DNA of 64,000 nt from Larus michahellis (Eukaryota; Chordata; Aves; Charadriiformes; Laridae). Shown piece by piece: positions 10,797 through 22,381 of this stretch. The notes beneath the pieces were generated by a model, which was given only the letters and a program-made list of their open reading frames with translations, searched no databases and was not told the DNA's origin. The translations under genes were made by a program, and so were the position numbers. Where the stretch lies: positions 102,206,301-102,270,300 of the forward strand of contig NC_133896.1 of NCBI RefSeq assembly GCF_964199755.1, read 5' to 3'. The first letter of the stretch is position 1. Each line of letters opens with the position of its first letter.

Positions 10797-12615
10797 CCAT
10801 GTTGTCTTTTCTGAGCCAGCAAACTCTGTAAATTACTGTATGAAACAGTTGTATCCACCTGAGACCTCTTCTTCCTGAGAAACACTCAAATGTTGGAAAT
10901 CATCCCTACTCAGTAAATCAGATCAAGAGCTGAGATAGATAGCTAAGACTATAGCATAATACAGTCTTTCTTCTCTAAATAAATACCCAACAGAGAAGCT
11001 CTCCTCCCAACTGAGGGAGGAGAGCCTGAAAAAAAAGCTTTCTCTCTTAGACCTTGTTGGATGTATTATGTTTTTTGAGAAGATAGCAGAAAGGCAGAAA
11101 TTGAACGCTTAGGACTCAATCTCCATGATCTCCTACTGTCTCTTCCAGCAGCTACTCTCAGACAAGCTGTTCCTGGGCTAGAAAACAACGTTCAAAACTG
11201 TCCAACAACCAGTGTTGTGACCGCGGTCCCATGTGCTGTTCCACTGGTTGCACTGGAGCACTCGGTCCTGCATGTGCTGCAAAGCTGCTGGTGCAACACG
11301 AGGTACCAGGCCGTATGAATGTGGTGCTTGCTTTGGGAAACACCGCGGGGTTCTGTGCCATGCCTGCATTTCAGGGAGATACCCATCCCGACATTAACCA
11401 AAACTCCCCCCATGAGCACGTAACATGGCAGTCTGAGGGGGACGTTTGGTCTGCGGTGTAAGTGAAAGTTAAATTAAATTTGAACAGCAATAATTCCAAA
11501 CTGATTTGATTATTTCTAAAAGCCCTTGTTTTTATAACAACCACAAACATTTTGATAGTGAAATGAAAGTGTTTGTTTTCCTCCCTGTCAGTCCAGCCCA
11601 GGGCATTGTGCATCTTCTAGACAAGTTTATGTTGCAGGACCAGACAATAAAATACGTATTACACTTGATTTTTCCTAAAATATATATATCCATGCTACTG
11701 CAGTATTTTCCATCTCCCTGGAGTGACAATGACAAGATACCATAAAAACCTTTTTTTAGAGCAGATGTGGTACATCTGCAAGTTACTAATAGTATCTCTA
11801 TTCATCCTCCCCAAATGAAGGACATAAAGTTGACCTTGGACTATAAAACATGGTCTACCACTTTGTGAAAACCTCCGTCTTTATCATACCATTTGCATAA
11901 TATTTCTGTCAGGTAGAAACATTGTATACTTATGTTATACCTGGGACTTGTGAACGTAAGTTAGCAGAAGATAAACCAGAGACTGAACTCTCTGGTTCCA
12001 AAGCTGTGATTCTGAGGACAAGGCTATATGCGTCTTATTTTCAACATACTAACTTAAAAAATTAATCATGTTTTAATACAAATCTCAAAAAGCCACAAGC
12101 TAGCTGGATTTTTTTTTCTTTTTTTTTTTTTTCCCTTTTCTTTTTTTTTTTTTTCTTCCCTAGCATCTCAAAAATAACCTAGTTAGATTTTGGTATAAAA
12201 ATAGCTTTCAAACCTGGACAACGAAGGTAAAAGACAACCTCAACTCCCAGTGCAGTGCAGGGGCCTGGCAGCTTGGCAGAAGCACCTTGGGTAAAACTGG
12301 TCCTCAGCCTTCCCTAACCTAGAAGCATCAACACCCATGAAGGGTGAGCTGCGGGCAACATCATGCTTTGCCTTCTGTATCTCTTGCAATTTTAATTTGT
12401 TAACTTGCAGTTGTTGAGGGTATGTAATCTGTCAGCTGGGAATAATCCTTTTCCAGTGAACATAAGAGAGAAAGAAGGATGTTGAACTTCTGTCCATGCA
12501 GGCTGGTCTCGGCAACTATTCTCAGTAGCAACTATTCACCACAGACCTGTCCGTGAAGTCATCTTAAAGAAACAAACCAACCACACCACAAAGGCAGAGA
12601 TACCAAATTTCTCAC
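10797..12615. other. DNA downstream of SH2D1B exon 3; T-rich tract
   Basis: This should contain the last SH2D1B coding exon and 3' UTR, but I could not identify them with confidence. A strongly T-rich tract lies at 12109-12156. No repeat family was recognised elsewhere. Confidence 0.5.
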
Positions 12616-12784
12616 CGTCATAAATGTCGTCCTTTCCCGACTTGAACCTCTGGCTTCTTTGTGAAGACTTTCGTTTCTCTACGGGGTAGCGAAGGTTTGT
12701 TATTAGACCTTGATTTGGCTTTTCATAAGTGTATACTAGGTCCTTTAATGTTTTGAAGATCGTCTCTGGGACACCTTCAGAAGT
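12616..12784 (-). CDS. SH2D1B: SH2D1B (EAT-2) coding exon 3
   Basis: This 169-nt exon encodes residues 67-122. It starts TSEGVPETIFKTLKDLVYTY, then EKPNQGLITNLRYPVEKRK, and ends KSGKDDIYD. Human EAT-2 has TAEGSPKQVFPSLKELISKF and EKPNQGMVVHLLKPIKR here. The exon completes the SH2 fold and begins the C-terminal tail, whose Tyr121 (DDIYD) lies near the tail tyrosines that EAT-2 uses for downstream signalling. Lys77 occupies the position where SAP (SH2D1A) has Arg78, the Fyn-binding residue. YPVEK resembles the SAP tail more than human EAT-2. The acceptor is tttccttgcag and the donor is gtgaga, leaving one base for a final short exon. Confidence 0.9.
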
Positions 12785-15264
12785 CTGCAAGGAAAGGAAA
12801 ATAAAGTTCGTTTGCAATTGCCCCTCACATAGGGTTCTCTAAATGAAAGGAATGGTAGGCTGTTTCTTTTTTACCGAGGAGCTGTTTTGTAAACAGATTT
12901 GGTGACAGATATTCTGCTGTCCTTAAAACACTGGGGACATCTGTTTGCTGGTGTGGTTATGGCACCAAGTGTAATCTCCCTCACCATCTTTTCTTTAAAA
13001 AAAAAAGAACACCAGTTTAAAATACCGGCTCGGATGTGTGCTGCAGCTGTCCACTGCAGCAGCGTGGAAGAGTGACAGCGTTACAGACTTCCCTCCGCTG
13101 TTAGAGCACAAGTTTAGGGGCAACATATTTCTCACTTAAAATGTTGGATTTAAACACCTATGTGACAAGCAGAAGCCAAACGTTTTACAAAGGTCAGCAT
13201 TGTCAAGCAAAGGACAGCTGCAGAGGCAGTGGACCTGTCTGAGGATCCATATCAAAGTCCCCAGTGCCAGCTTTCACTTTTGGGCAGGACTTTATGATTT
13301 GTCTCAGATTTGTGATTTGCATTAGAGGGTCCTGAGGCCGAGCACAGAGGATGGCACTCCCAAGCTGGGGAACAGCGTTCTCACAAACTGCTTTTTAACG
13401 TGCGGGTTCACACAGCTGTACGGAACGGCTTCCATGGCACAGCCCCCCAGTGACCTGTACGCTTTGCAACATTGGTGACTTCAGGAGGGTGAGACAGTAG
13501 GCACATTAATCAGCTCTAGTCACAGCAAGGGTTCTACTACTGGTCGATGAACGTGAACGGGGCTTTGGTTTCACTTCATTTGCTATGTGACAAAGAAACA
13601 TGTCTTTATTTTCTTTGTTTTTCTGCATCCTTTAGCTTCCCTTCAGCCCTGTGTGGGACTGGGTGCCACTGCCTCTGTGTGCTGGGTCTGGCTGGGATGG
13701 CGCTAACTTTCTTCGTAGCAGCCAGTATAGAGCTGTAATTTGAATTAGTGACTAAAACAGTGTTGATAACACACCCCTGTTTTGGCTGTTGCTGAACAAT
13801 GCTTGCACAGCATTGACGTTGTCTGGTTTTCCTGCTCTGCTCCCCCAGCGAGTAGGCTGGGGGTGCGCAAGATGCTGGGAGGGTACACGGCCAGGACAGC
13901 AGACCTGAACTGACCGAAGAGATGTCCCATCTCACATGACATTGTGCTCAGCAATAAAAACTGAGGAAAGTGGGGACATTCATGGTTATTGCACTTGTCT
14001 TTCCAAATAACCATTAGGCCCTGCTTTCCAGGAGGTGGCTAAACATCTGTCTCCCAGTGGAAAGTAGTGCTCAAACTCCTTCTTTGCTTTGCTTGCACGC
14101 ACAACTTTGCTTCAGCTCTTAAACTGTCTTATGTCTTGATCCAGGAGTTTCCTCACTTTTGCTCTTCGTGTTCTCCTCCCCTCATCCTGTCCTGTGAAGA
14201 GCGGGGAGTGAGGGAGCAGCTGTGTGGGTGCTTAGCTGCTGGCGGGGGTCAACCTACCGCACTCTAGAATGTTCAGGGATGAATCTGGCCCTTAAAAACA
14301 CCTATACAATCTCCCTTCCACCATCCATATATTATTTCAGTATATTATTTTAGAGAGACAAAACAATCTGACTTAAAACTTTGAAGAACAGAACCCTTCT
14401 TTCACGTTTTTGGCAAAAACTTGTAAGGAAAATTGCGTTTGAAGAAACAGAAAGTGTTGAGGAGTTATCTGTTGATAGGCATGACAGCAAAATCCGGAAG
14501 AGTGGCTATAGTCCAAAATAGATTATTTTTTGTCAACAAACCATTCAATTCTTCATGGGAAATTGTGTCTTTTGTATTCAGTCCAAACCACTAATAAGCA
14601 CGAAATTACCAGCATATGAGAGCTTGGTGCGTTCTTTATGGAGTGAGCTCCTCATTCCACTTAAATGCTACTTAATTGTTGGCAGTCCTGTTGACTGCCC
14701 TACTACAAGCAAAGGAGTGAACCAGCTTTTTAAGTGTCCTCACACCTTGCCTTGGGATTTGACTGATCCAGTCTGCTCTTATGCTTATTCAAGTAATGAG
14801 CAGCATTATCTGGGGTCACCACTTCAGGTGCCCCGGAATCGCAGAGAATTATAGATAGGTCTCTTTAAATCAAAACCATCCTTGCAATATTCAAAACCCC
14901 TACAAGATGCTGAATGCAATAGCAGAGCTTTCAAATCGTAATAATAATAAAGGTAATTAGGAGCAGGAGCAAATAATGAAAGTGATAGATTTTTCTTCAA
15001 TGCTATAAAAAGGAAATGGTCAAATCAGAAAGCAGCTCATCAACAAATAACAGATCCACTTAGGTTATAAGGGATTTCTACAAAGATAATAGCTACTTCT
15101 GAGCTCATATGCAATAAGTATAACATTAAAAAGTCAAGAATTGAGTAGAGAAGAAAGCAAACTTGGAAATACTTTCTAAGGTAATGTGTTCCTGTGTATT
15201 AATTTTTTTAATCAGGACAGTGGTCTTTAGAGCAATCTTTACAGATGAAATGAGAGTTACTCAC
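12785..15264 (-). other. SH2D1B: SH2D1B intron 2
   Basis: Intron with matched donor and acceptor. No mobile element or extra exon was recognised. Confidence 0.75.
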
Positions 15265-15328
15265 CTGTATTCTAAAATATCCTTGGCGTTCCCTGAAGAT
15301 ACGGTAAGTGTAGATGAGGTTTTCAAAC
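15265..15328 (-). CDS. SH2D1B: SH2D1B (EAT-2) coding exon 2
   Basis: This 64-nt exon is the size expected for exon 2 of the SAP/EAT-2 family. With the split first codon it reads LFENLIYTYRIFRERQGYF then RIQ. Human EAT-2 has SFKNIVYTYRIFREKHGYY then RIQ. It covers the central strands of the SH2 domain. The acceptor is tttttcacag and the donor is gtgagt. The phases join exon 1 (44 codons plus 2 nt) and exon 3 exactly. It is too short to stand out as an open frame and was found by looking for the expected sequence. It identifies the gene as EAT-2 rather than SAP. Confidence 0.93.
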
Positions 15329-15547
15329 CTGTGAAAAACATTGTTGTATACATTATGCTTTTCATGAACTGTCAGACCACTGCAACTTGCTTAGACTGCT
15401 ACAGCTGATCTTGACAGCCAGGTTTTGGTTTTGCTTGTTTGCTTGTATCTTAAAGTAAATAGCAATACAATGAAAGACTAAAAGCAAAGAAACAAATCTA
15501 AAGGAATACCTCATGCTAAATAACATCCATTATACATATATACTTTC

Positions 15548-15613
15548 ACTTTTCCATTTGATTCATATATTGGAGCCTTCATTTTTCCATTTGATTCATA
15601 TATTGGAGCCTTC
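15548..15613. repeat. 33-bp perfect tandem duplication
   Basis: Two copies of a unit containing TCCATTTGATTCATATATTG, each ending GGAGCCTTC. Only one base differs near the left end. Confidence 0.95.
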
Positions 15614-16339
15614 AAAATATTTAAGATTCTCTAAGTCATGTGTTTAATCTTCTGTTAGCCAAAATTAGTCATGCATGTTGTTTCCTTAAGCCTCAGAAAC
15701 CCAAATATTACTTTATCATACCTTACTCATTCAGACCTAAACCCCTATGCATCGCTATGCAGATCTGTTTGATTTTGGACCAAATTTATGGTGCTCTTTT
15801 TTGCCCTGCAGAATTAGGCCAGGTATGGGAAATGTAGGTAAGAATGTTCTGTTCAATCTGCAGTCACTGCACTTTGCTTTAGCATAGGTCTTGATAAAGC
15901 ATGTCCAGCCAGCTCACCTCCACATCAGCTAACTGCCTGAGCTTTCCTCTGGCTTCTTAGGTGCATTTCCTATGCTGAGTTTTGTAATGCTACAGCTCCA
16001 ATAAAATAGATCTGGTAAGTCAAAGCAATGAAAATTATTCGAGTTTATACATACAGAAAGGGCTGGATGTCACTGGGAACATGTATTACTTGTTCTGAGG
16101 CGGTAAAACACAAAATAGAGCCTGGAACTCCACTGCAGGTGCCATGTAAGAGAAGAGTCCTTACTTCCATAGGATGCCTAAGTCCTTGCTCCCCACCAGC
16201 AGAATTGCTCCACAGTACAAGAAACCACTTTGTGCAAACGTCAACATGAGAATAAACTGCAGGCAAAGGACTGGCACACACGTCATTGAGAACTGCAGTG
16301 TCGCCATCAGCAGGGAGGAGAAGAGCCGTGGCCTGGTCA

Positions 16340-16800
16340 ACTCCGACATAGACTTGTTGGAATGGGTCCCGCGGAGGGCCACGAAGATGATCAGAGGGCT
16401 AGAGCACCTCTCCTATGAGGATGGGCTGAGAGAGTTGGGGTTGTTCAACCTGGAGAAGAGAAGGCTCCGGGGAGACCTTATGGCAGCCTTCCAGTACCTA
16501 AAGGAAGGATGGGGAGGGACTCTTTATCAGGGAGTGTAATGATAGGACACGGGGTAATGGCTTCAAACTGAGAGAGGGTAGATTTAGATAGGGTATCAGG
16601 AAGAAATTCTTAACTCTGAGGGTGGTGAGACACTGGAACAGGTTGCCCAGGGAAGTTGTGGATGCCCCATCCCTGGAAGTGTTCAAGGCCAGGCTGGATG
16701 GGGCTTTGAGCAGCCTGGTCTAGCGGGAGGTGTCCCTGCCCATGGCAGGGGGGTTGGAACTAGATGATCTTTAAGGTCCCTTCCAACCCGAAGGATGTTC
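16340..16800 (+). mobile_element. CR1 LINE 3' fragment in SH2D1B intron 1
   Basis: It contains [40 protein letters not shown] and a 3' UTR with TTGGAACTAGATGATCTTTA and GGTCCCTTCCAACCC. It is inserted antisense to SH2D1B. A base-scale frame change lies near 16505-16540. Confidence 0.96.
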
Positions 16801-18458
16801 ATTCTTTAAACATAGACGTAGAAGTGAGAAAAAAAACCTACCAGAAGATGATAATTTCTGAAACTTGTTCTCTACCTGTCATCCAAGTTTTGAAAGGTTA
16901 CTGCCTAGATATTATTTGTCTACTGTAGTTTTTACTGAATAAACATGAAACTACCATTAAAATGGGAACTTCTCTGTCCGCATTAACTACTAAAAGCTTA
17001 CCAACAGCTGCATATGGTACAAATTAATAAAGCGCCTGGTCTGGGCACAGGGGAGATCCTGTAGCAGAATAGCAGGGTGAGAGGAGATTTTTTTGGTAGA
17101 ATGACATGGTGAGCCGTAAGGAGAACAGTAGCAAAAGCAGTAGGTCTAGACTGAGGCACTGTCAGAGACCTGCGACAGCTTTGGATGAAAGCGACAGTCT
17201 GCTGTGGAGGAAGATGTATCAGCAGAGCTGTGCACCCTGCCCGATTACAGAAGAGATGCTTTTGAACTGATCCCATCATTCTGACTCCCAGATCCTCCAT
17301 GGGAGTGCCCTCCCCCAACACCCCGATCAGTAGAGGACAAAAAAAGTTGTTTTCTGTCGCAAGTGGGTCAGTATCTCTGCCCATGGATGTGCTAATTTGA
17401 GAAGCGTGCATCAGTTTTTTGCATCAACTATGTTAGGTGCTAAGCAATGCTTTGAGATGCAATCCTAATCCAAAAGTTGTCTTGAAACAGCACTGAGGAT
17501 TCCAGTGTTGATTGCCTCCAGTTTTAGGACAGCTTCCTTCTGCCTAAGCAACCACTGACAGACAGTCCAGTCTCCGAGACAATTCCGAGCCAACACACTA
17601 TTACCATCCATCCCATTTGCTATCTGAAGACAACCCTTGCTTACACCTCTCCAAGACAGTATCTGTTATACCATTGCTGGCACTTCTACAATTTAACTAC
17701 GTTAACAAACTGCATTTGTTAATGCACAAGTTAGTCAAATACACTGAAGTTTTTAGCAGTTTTTAACACTAAAACCCCAGAGAGACTAGCTGGAAGTCAC
17801 ATGCTTTTTTTATATGCCTGCCCAGAACACCGCTGATGGACAAAAGTACGTCTGCAAGCTATCAATACCACAAGGTAGATCTGCTTTGCCCTTAAAAAAA
17901 AAAAAAAAGAAAGAAAAAGAAGAAAGGGAAAGCAACTGTTTTAGCGTGGCACCAAGCTTAACCTTTATGTCAGCTTGCACCTGCCCATGATGTCCTGTGT
18001 AGGTGTGCCCTCTCCTACATCAGTGGGTGAAACTCGTTGCACACACCTAAGCAGGCCTTTGCTTTCTCATCTGCCTCTACTGCGTGCGATCTCAACAGCT
18101 GTTTTCCCACGTCAGGGACTAGTATTGCCGTTCTTCCTCTGTGCCAGGATCCCCATTTGTCCCTTCTGACAGGGTGTACATGTCCTTTCTCTCCCACGGT
18201 CCCTGCCCTCCCCGCTCCCGCTATGTTGTCTCCTTCCACACCATATTGAAAGCAGGTTCCTGCAGCTCCTTCCCCGCGGGCTCAGTTTGTCCCCCTCTTG
18301 CCATTTCTCTTCTCCTTACTCTATCATTTCACGGACCTCCTTACTTCTCCCCACCAACACCATAGTACTCCATCTCCCCTCTCTCTTTTTCTCCCTTCTC
18401 CTTTATTTCAAAAGAAACATATTTTTGATTATTTGTAAAAACATTTGCTGATATTTTT

Positions 18459-18496
18459 GAATTAATTCAATTAATTGAATTAATTGAATTGAATAA
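18459..18496. repeat. AATT-rich palindromic repeat
   Basis: GAATTAATTCAATTAATTG continues as AATTAATTGAATTGAAT. It is self-complementary over most of its length. Confidence 0.85.
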
Positions 18497-19285
18497 TAAT
18501 GTGGTGTTAAAAATTTTTCATGTCATACTCAAACACATCCTCAAGGAGAGTGTAAAATCTCATAGGGTCAAACAAAGACTCAGAGTTACTAATTTATAAA
18601 CTTTAAACACATTAGGAACAGATCAATTATATATGAAAAGTGTAAAATGGGCTTCTTGAAAGGGAAATAAAATTACTATTCCCTACAGGAAAAGAAAATA
18701 ATAAAATGTTAATGGTAGTAATTAAAGTTAAGTACTAGAAGTAGCAATTTTCTATGCCTGTCTTGTCCACGGACTTGTCATATGAATTCAAACAGGACTT
18801 TATAGCTTTCTGTCTCAGTTTATGTTCTCACATCAGCTATTATTCCTTTGAAGCACAAGGCTAAACTTTCATCAGATAGAAAGCCTATGAAGAAGGGACT
18901 ATTTTTTAACCTGTGAGATTTTTCAGGGTCTCAGCAGTGCTAAAATGCTATTTGCGCATCATTACAGAGGCAGTGACTTTGAGTAAGGTTCTTACCATGT
19001 TTTGGCAGGCTAAGCTATTTTCTCTGGGCTCCCCTTATCGTCTGCAGAGAGAGACCAGCATCAGCAGATTACAGTTCATCTATCCTTTGTTGTATAAAAA
19101 GTCTTTTGCAAAGGCCACGCTCTCACCACTCACTACAAGGAAGCCTAAGGCAACCAGCATTACTTGAATACGTATACACACCCCCTTGAAGTCTGTTAAT
19201 ATTAGGGAAGAACTATTAATGTTAGAGAAGATGAACACTTGTCTTTGGATCGAGAACTCATAAAAAAATTAGCATCAATACTTAC

Positions 19286-19419
19286 AAGACACAGAGACAC
19301 AGTGCTCCTTCCACGCTTTCACTCTCTCGTATTAAATAGCTACCGTTCTTCCCATTCTTGACCAGCAGTTCTTCACAGGCTCTTCTTGTTATCTTTCCAT
19401 GAAAAAATGAGAACTCCAT
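19286..19419 (-). CDS. SH2D1B: SH2D1B (EAT-2) coding exon 1 with start codon
   Basis: EAT-2 is a one-SH2-domain cytosolic adaptor that binds the immunotyrosine switch motifs of SLAM-family receptors in NK and other innate cells (known for mammals). The exon encodes [19 protein letters not shown], then [18 protein letters not shown] and ALCLCV. Human EAT-2 has MDLPYYHGRL and FLLRDSESIPGVLCLCV with no length difference, which fixes the ATG at 19419 (context gtccATGG). Arg31 in YLIRES is the phosphotyrosine-binding arginine. The donor is gtaagt. The open frame extends upstream of this Met, but that part has no family similarity. A long C-tract lies about 415 bp upstream of the ATG. Confidence 0.94.
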
Positions 19420-19834
19420 GGACAAAAGAAAACAAGGTCTCTTGCCTTTCAAAGCAATTCCAGAGAAAGGCAGAAGCGTGGCATTAAAAGAAGCCTTATT
19501 CCAAATGCAGCTGTCTGCAGACAACTGAAATTGGAAGTGCTAAGTACATACACGAGTTCATCTGTGTTGTTATCACGGACCTATCTGTAGTGAAATCAGC
19601 TATCGGCCTGTGCTTACAGCTCACAAAGGCAGGAAATGGGAAATGGTTTGCCTACACTGGTCACAGTCCACATCAGAAGGGAAGAGTCTCTTGCCACATT
19701 ATATCAGCAGAACTGACATTTGAGTTGGGCAATAGCTTTGAAGCTATGCAATATCTAAGTTGACACCTAAGCATAGTTATATTTTGAAGTTAACTTTTAT
19801 GTTTAAAGTTGCTTGAAGCTCTGCAAATAGCGTG

Positions 19835-19867
19835 CCCACCCCCCCCCCCCCACCCACCCCCCCCCCC
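19835..19867. repeat. Poly-C tract upstream of SH2D1B
   Basis: A run of C broken only by two or three A residues. On the SH2D1B coding (minus) strand it is a series of long G runs, so a G-quadruplex upstream of the gene is possible (inference). Confidence 0.9.
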
Positions 19868-20682
19868 GCTTTCTTATTTTTAAAGTATAGCTATTTTATC
19901 ATGAAGTTCTGCTGTCTCTGTGCCATGATTTAGGAAACACGGCAGGAAGGAGAAGGGGATCGGATAGTGTGTTTTGCCACCCCTGGGAAGCTGCCGTCAA
20001 TTCAACAAGGACAGGATACAGCCACGTGTAGAACTGCTGCTCCCTGATGTAGGAAATGCTGCCCAGCTCCACAGGAGATGCTCTCCCAGGCATTTCATAC
20101 TCTCCCTGCTGGAACCCAGGGGTTCCCAAGGACCGGGAAGGAGCACACAGACCTGGAGAAGCAGAAGATAAGAACCAGGCTGGGCAGCGTTTGTGAGGGA
20201 GAGCAAATTGAGGGAGGACCTGAAGATGTGGGGAAAGCAGTGACTCAGGTGGCAAGAATGGCAGGAGAGACTGAGTACTCAAAGGAGGGGAGAAGTATCT
20301 GGGACCCCTGCAATACAGCCCGCTCTCGAGGTTCAAAACAGAGTCCAGATACATGAGCGTTGGCACTGGTAAAGGTCTTCCTGATTTCAAAATATACTGT
20401 TTGCACATTCACCTCCCAGCTCTGACACCTAGGGCTAACTCTTTCTGAACTATGAAGTCCTTGTGATGGGTCATAATTTCCATGTTGCCAAGCTGTGCTG
20501 GTGACCCTTCCCACCAAGGTAATGACCCCTGCAATTTCCATTCAAGATGGTAAAGTCTGACACCACTACTCCCACTTACCCCATTAGTACTGGTGACATA
20601 GGACCTGTGTGGTGCAGTTCCAGGATTCACCTTGCTGATAATCCACACAGAAGACAAGGGAATGGCAAAAGATGTCATTTTG

Positions 20683-20735
20683 ATATTCACAGAATCATAT
20701 CATAGAATCATTTAGGTTGGAAAAGAACACCTTCC
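20683..20735 (-). mobile_element. CR1 3'-end relic
   Basis: Plus strand reads CATAGAATCATTTAGGTTGG then AAAAGAACACC, the complement of the CR1 terminus. About 50 bp remain. Confidence 0.8.
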
Positions 20736-22276
20736 TTTTCACAAATCTTCCTCAATTTCACAAAACTCCAAGTAACTTGTGATGGCAAGTACTCAGCACT
20801 TAGGAAATGCCAGAGTTACAGCATGCTGCTGGCAATATCTCAGTTCTCCTCCCTTTTTGCAAATGAAGTATGATAAAGGATCAGTTATGATGGTGGGGGT
20901 GGTCACTCATGTGACTATTATTTTTCTGTGTGTCATCTACCTCACTAAAGCCATAGATTGAGCTATGCTACAGGAACACGTCAGGACTGTATAGGGTGAG
21001 GAGGACACTATCTATAGGAACTCTTGTCTTTATTGTTCAAAATCAATAGGTGAATTTGAGAAAAGAAAATGAGTGTTTGTGATGTCTTGATCAGCCTCAG
21101 TTGTGAAGGCATGGAAGGCTCCAGAAAAAACTTCGCAATTCTCTGTTCATGGAGAAGTTTAAACAGAGTTCGTCAAAATAAGCTGTAGAACTACACAAGG
21201 ATTTTAATAGAGAAACCAAGTGTGAGGTACAGTGACCACTGGCATCTTGACCACAGAGTGGAAAAAACATCCTGTGGAAAAAAAAAAGGTAAATACTGCC
21301 TGAGCACTAGTAAGAAAGGTCAGCTGTGCTGTGCACGCAGCCGTTACTTTCATGTTTCTTACTCTCACAACTTTATACCCACAAAATTCTTATATGAACA
21401 TTAGCGTGTTTAACGGCAAGTTAATCATGCATGACACTAAGAGCATTTCCAAATGGCATCTGAGTTCAGGAATAAAGCAGAAAGGTATGCCTTTGTGTCA
21501 AAGAAATTAAGGGAGTTAGAAAACAAGATTCCCCTAAGAGAGAAATATAAAAAAGGGCAAGTCCAAGGTGAAGCTAAAGCTGAAGTCTGTGCTGCAGTGA
21601 CCACAGATTACCAATAGAAAAATTTCCCTTCCCCAAGGGGGCAGTGAGAGTGGGGGGAAAATACTCCCCCTCACCTTGCAAGCATCATTAAGAGCATGTG
21701 GCAAATGTTCTTCTTGTTATCGAATACACCTATATTTTCCTACGGGTTAAAACTGTTTGGGGCATTTGTCTACGCATCTTATAAATAAAAGATTTCCATG
21801 AGGTACTGTGAGGTGGGTGGCTCTTTCGGAAGCCCAGCTTTGCAAAGGAAGGGTAGCTGCTGGTCAGTGCTGCCCTGCTTCAGGCAGGCTCTCTCTCCTC
21901 TGCAGATAGGAAACAACTGTAAATTCCTTTTTCAGGAACGTAATGACTACACGTTCTTCACAATTTTCCCTAAAGACCTCATTAGCTAGGCGCACAAACA
22001 GAAGACGGTAATTTCAATACTGGATCTAGAAGTTTCAGACTCTAGTTTCAGATCTGAATCTAGAAGTTACGTAAAGGGAAAGAGCAGCCACACGTTGCCC
22101 GTTGACCACTTAGTAGAGTGCTTCTCTGATGATTAAAAAAACCAACCCAACCTTGAGAAGGAGAAAGTGCTTGAGGAGAAATGGGGGCTGGGGTCTCCTT
22201 TCAGCAGCGGTCACCATCCACAGCCTTGACCACCTTCCTCCTCAGGTAACAGTGGTAGCAGCAGGCTCGTTCTTAC

Positions 22277-22381
22277 CCAGCCTTTTCCTTTTCCTGCCAA
22301 TGGCACGTGCAGTGTTGGCGTTGGTCCTTAAGTCAGCACACTTCTGTTCCATCGACGCTGTTCGGAAGTCTTGAACTAGCT
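22277..22381 (-). CDS. Possible orphan exon, basic C-terminal segment; no family recognised
   Basis: The minus strand shows a good acceptor (tatatctttcccag) and donor (gtaaga) around 105 nt in symmetric phase 1-1. It would encode LVQDFRTASMEQKCADL, then RTNANTARAIGRKRKRL. I recognise no family. It lies 2.9 kb upstream of the SH2D1B ATG on the same strand. It may be chance, so it is reported as a lead only. Confidence 0.2.

Larger units (their letters stand above)
15329..19285 (-). other. SH2D1B: SH2D1B intron 1
   Basis: A 4-kb intron holding a plus-strand CR1 fragment (16340-16800), a 33-bp tandem duplication (15548-15613), an A-tract at 17895-17909 and an AATTAATT-type palindrome (18459-18496). 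The stretch 18130-18410 is strongly C/T-rich on the plus strand. Confidence 0.75.
19420..22276. other. SH2D1B upstream region and intergenic DNA
   Basis: It contains the SH2D1B 5' flank, the poly-C tract and a tiny minus-strand CR1 end (20683-20735). No TATA box at a convincing distance from 19419 was seen. Open frames around 19.9-20.7 kb do not match known proteins. Confidence 0.55.

Noticed and set aside
12310..12360. Possible last SH2D1B exon (reading AHPSWVLMLLG then stop)
   Set aside because: The acceptor lacks a good pyrimidine tract and the peptide has no tyrosine or similarity to the EAT-2 tail.
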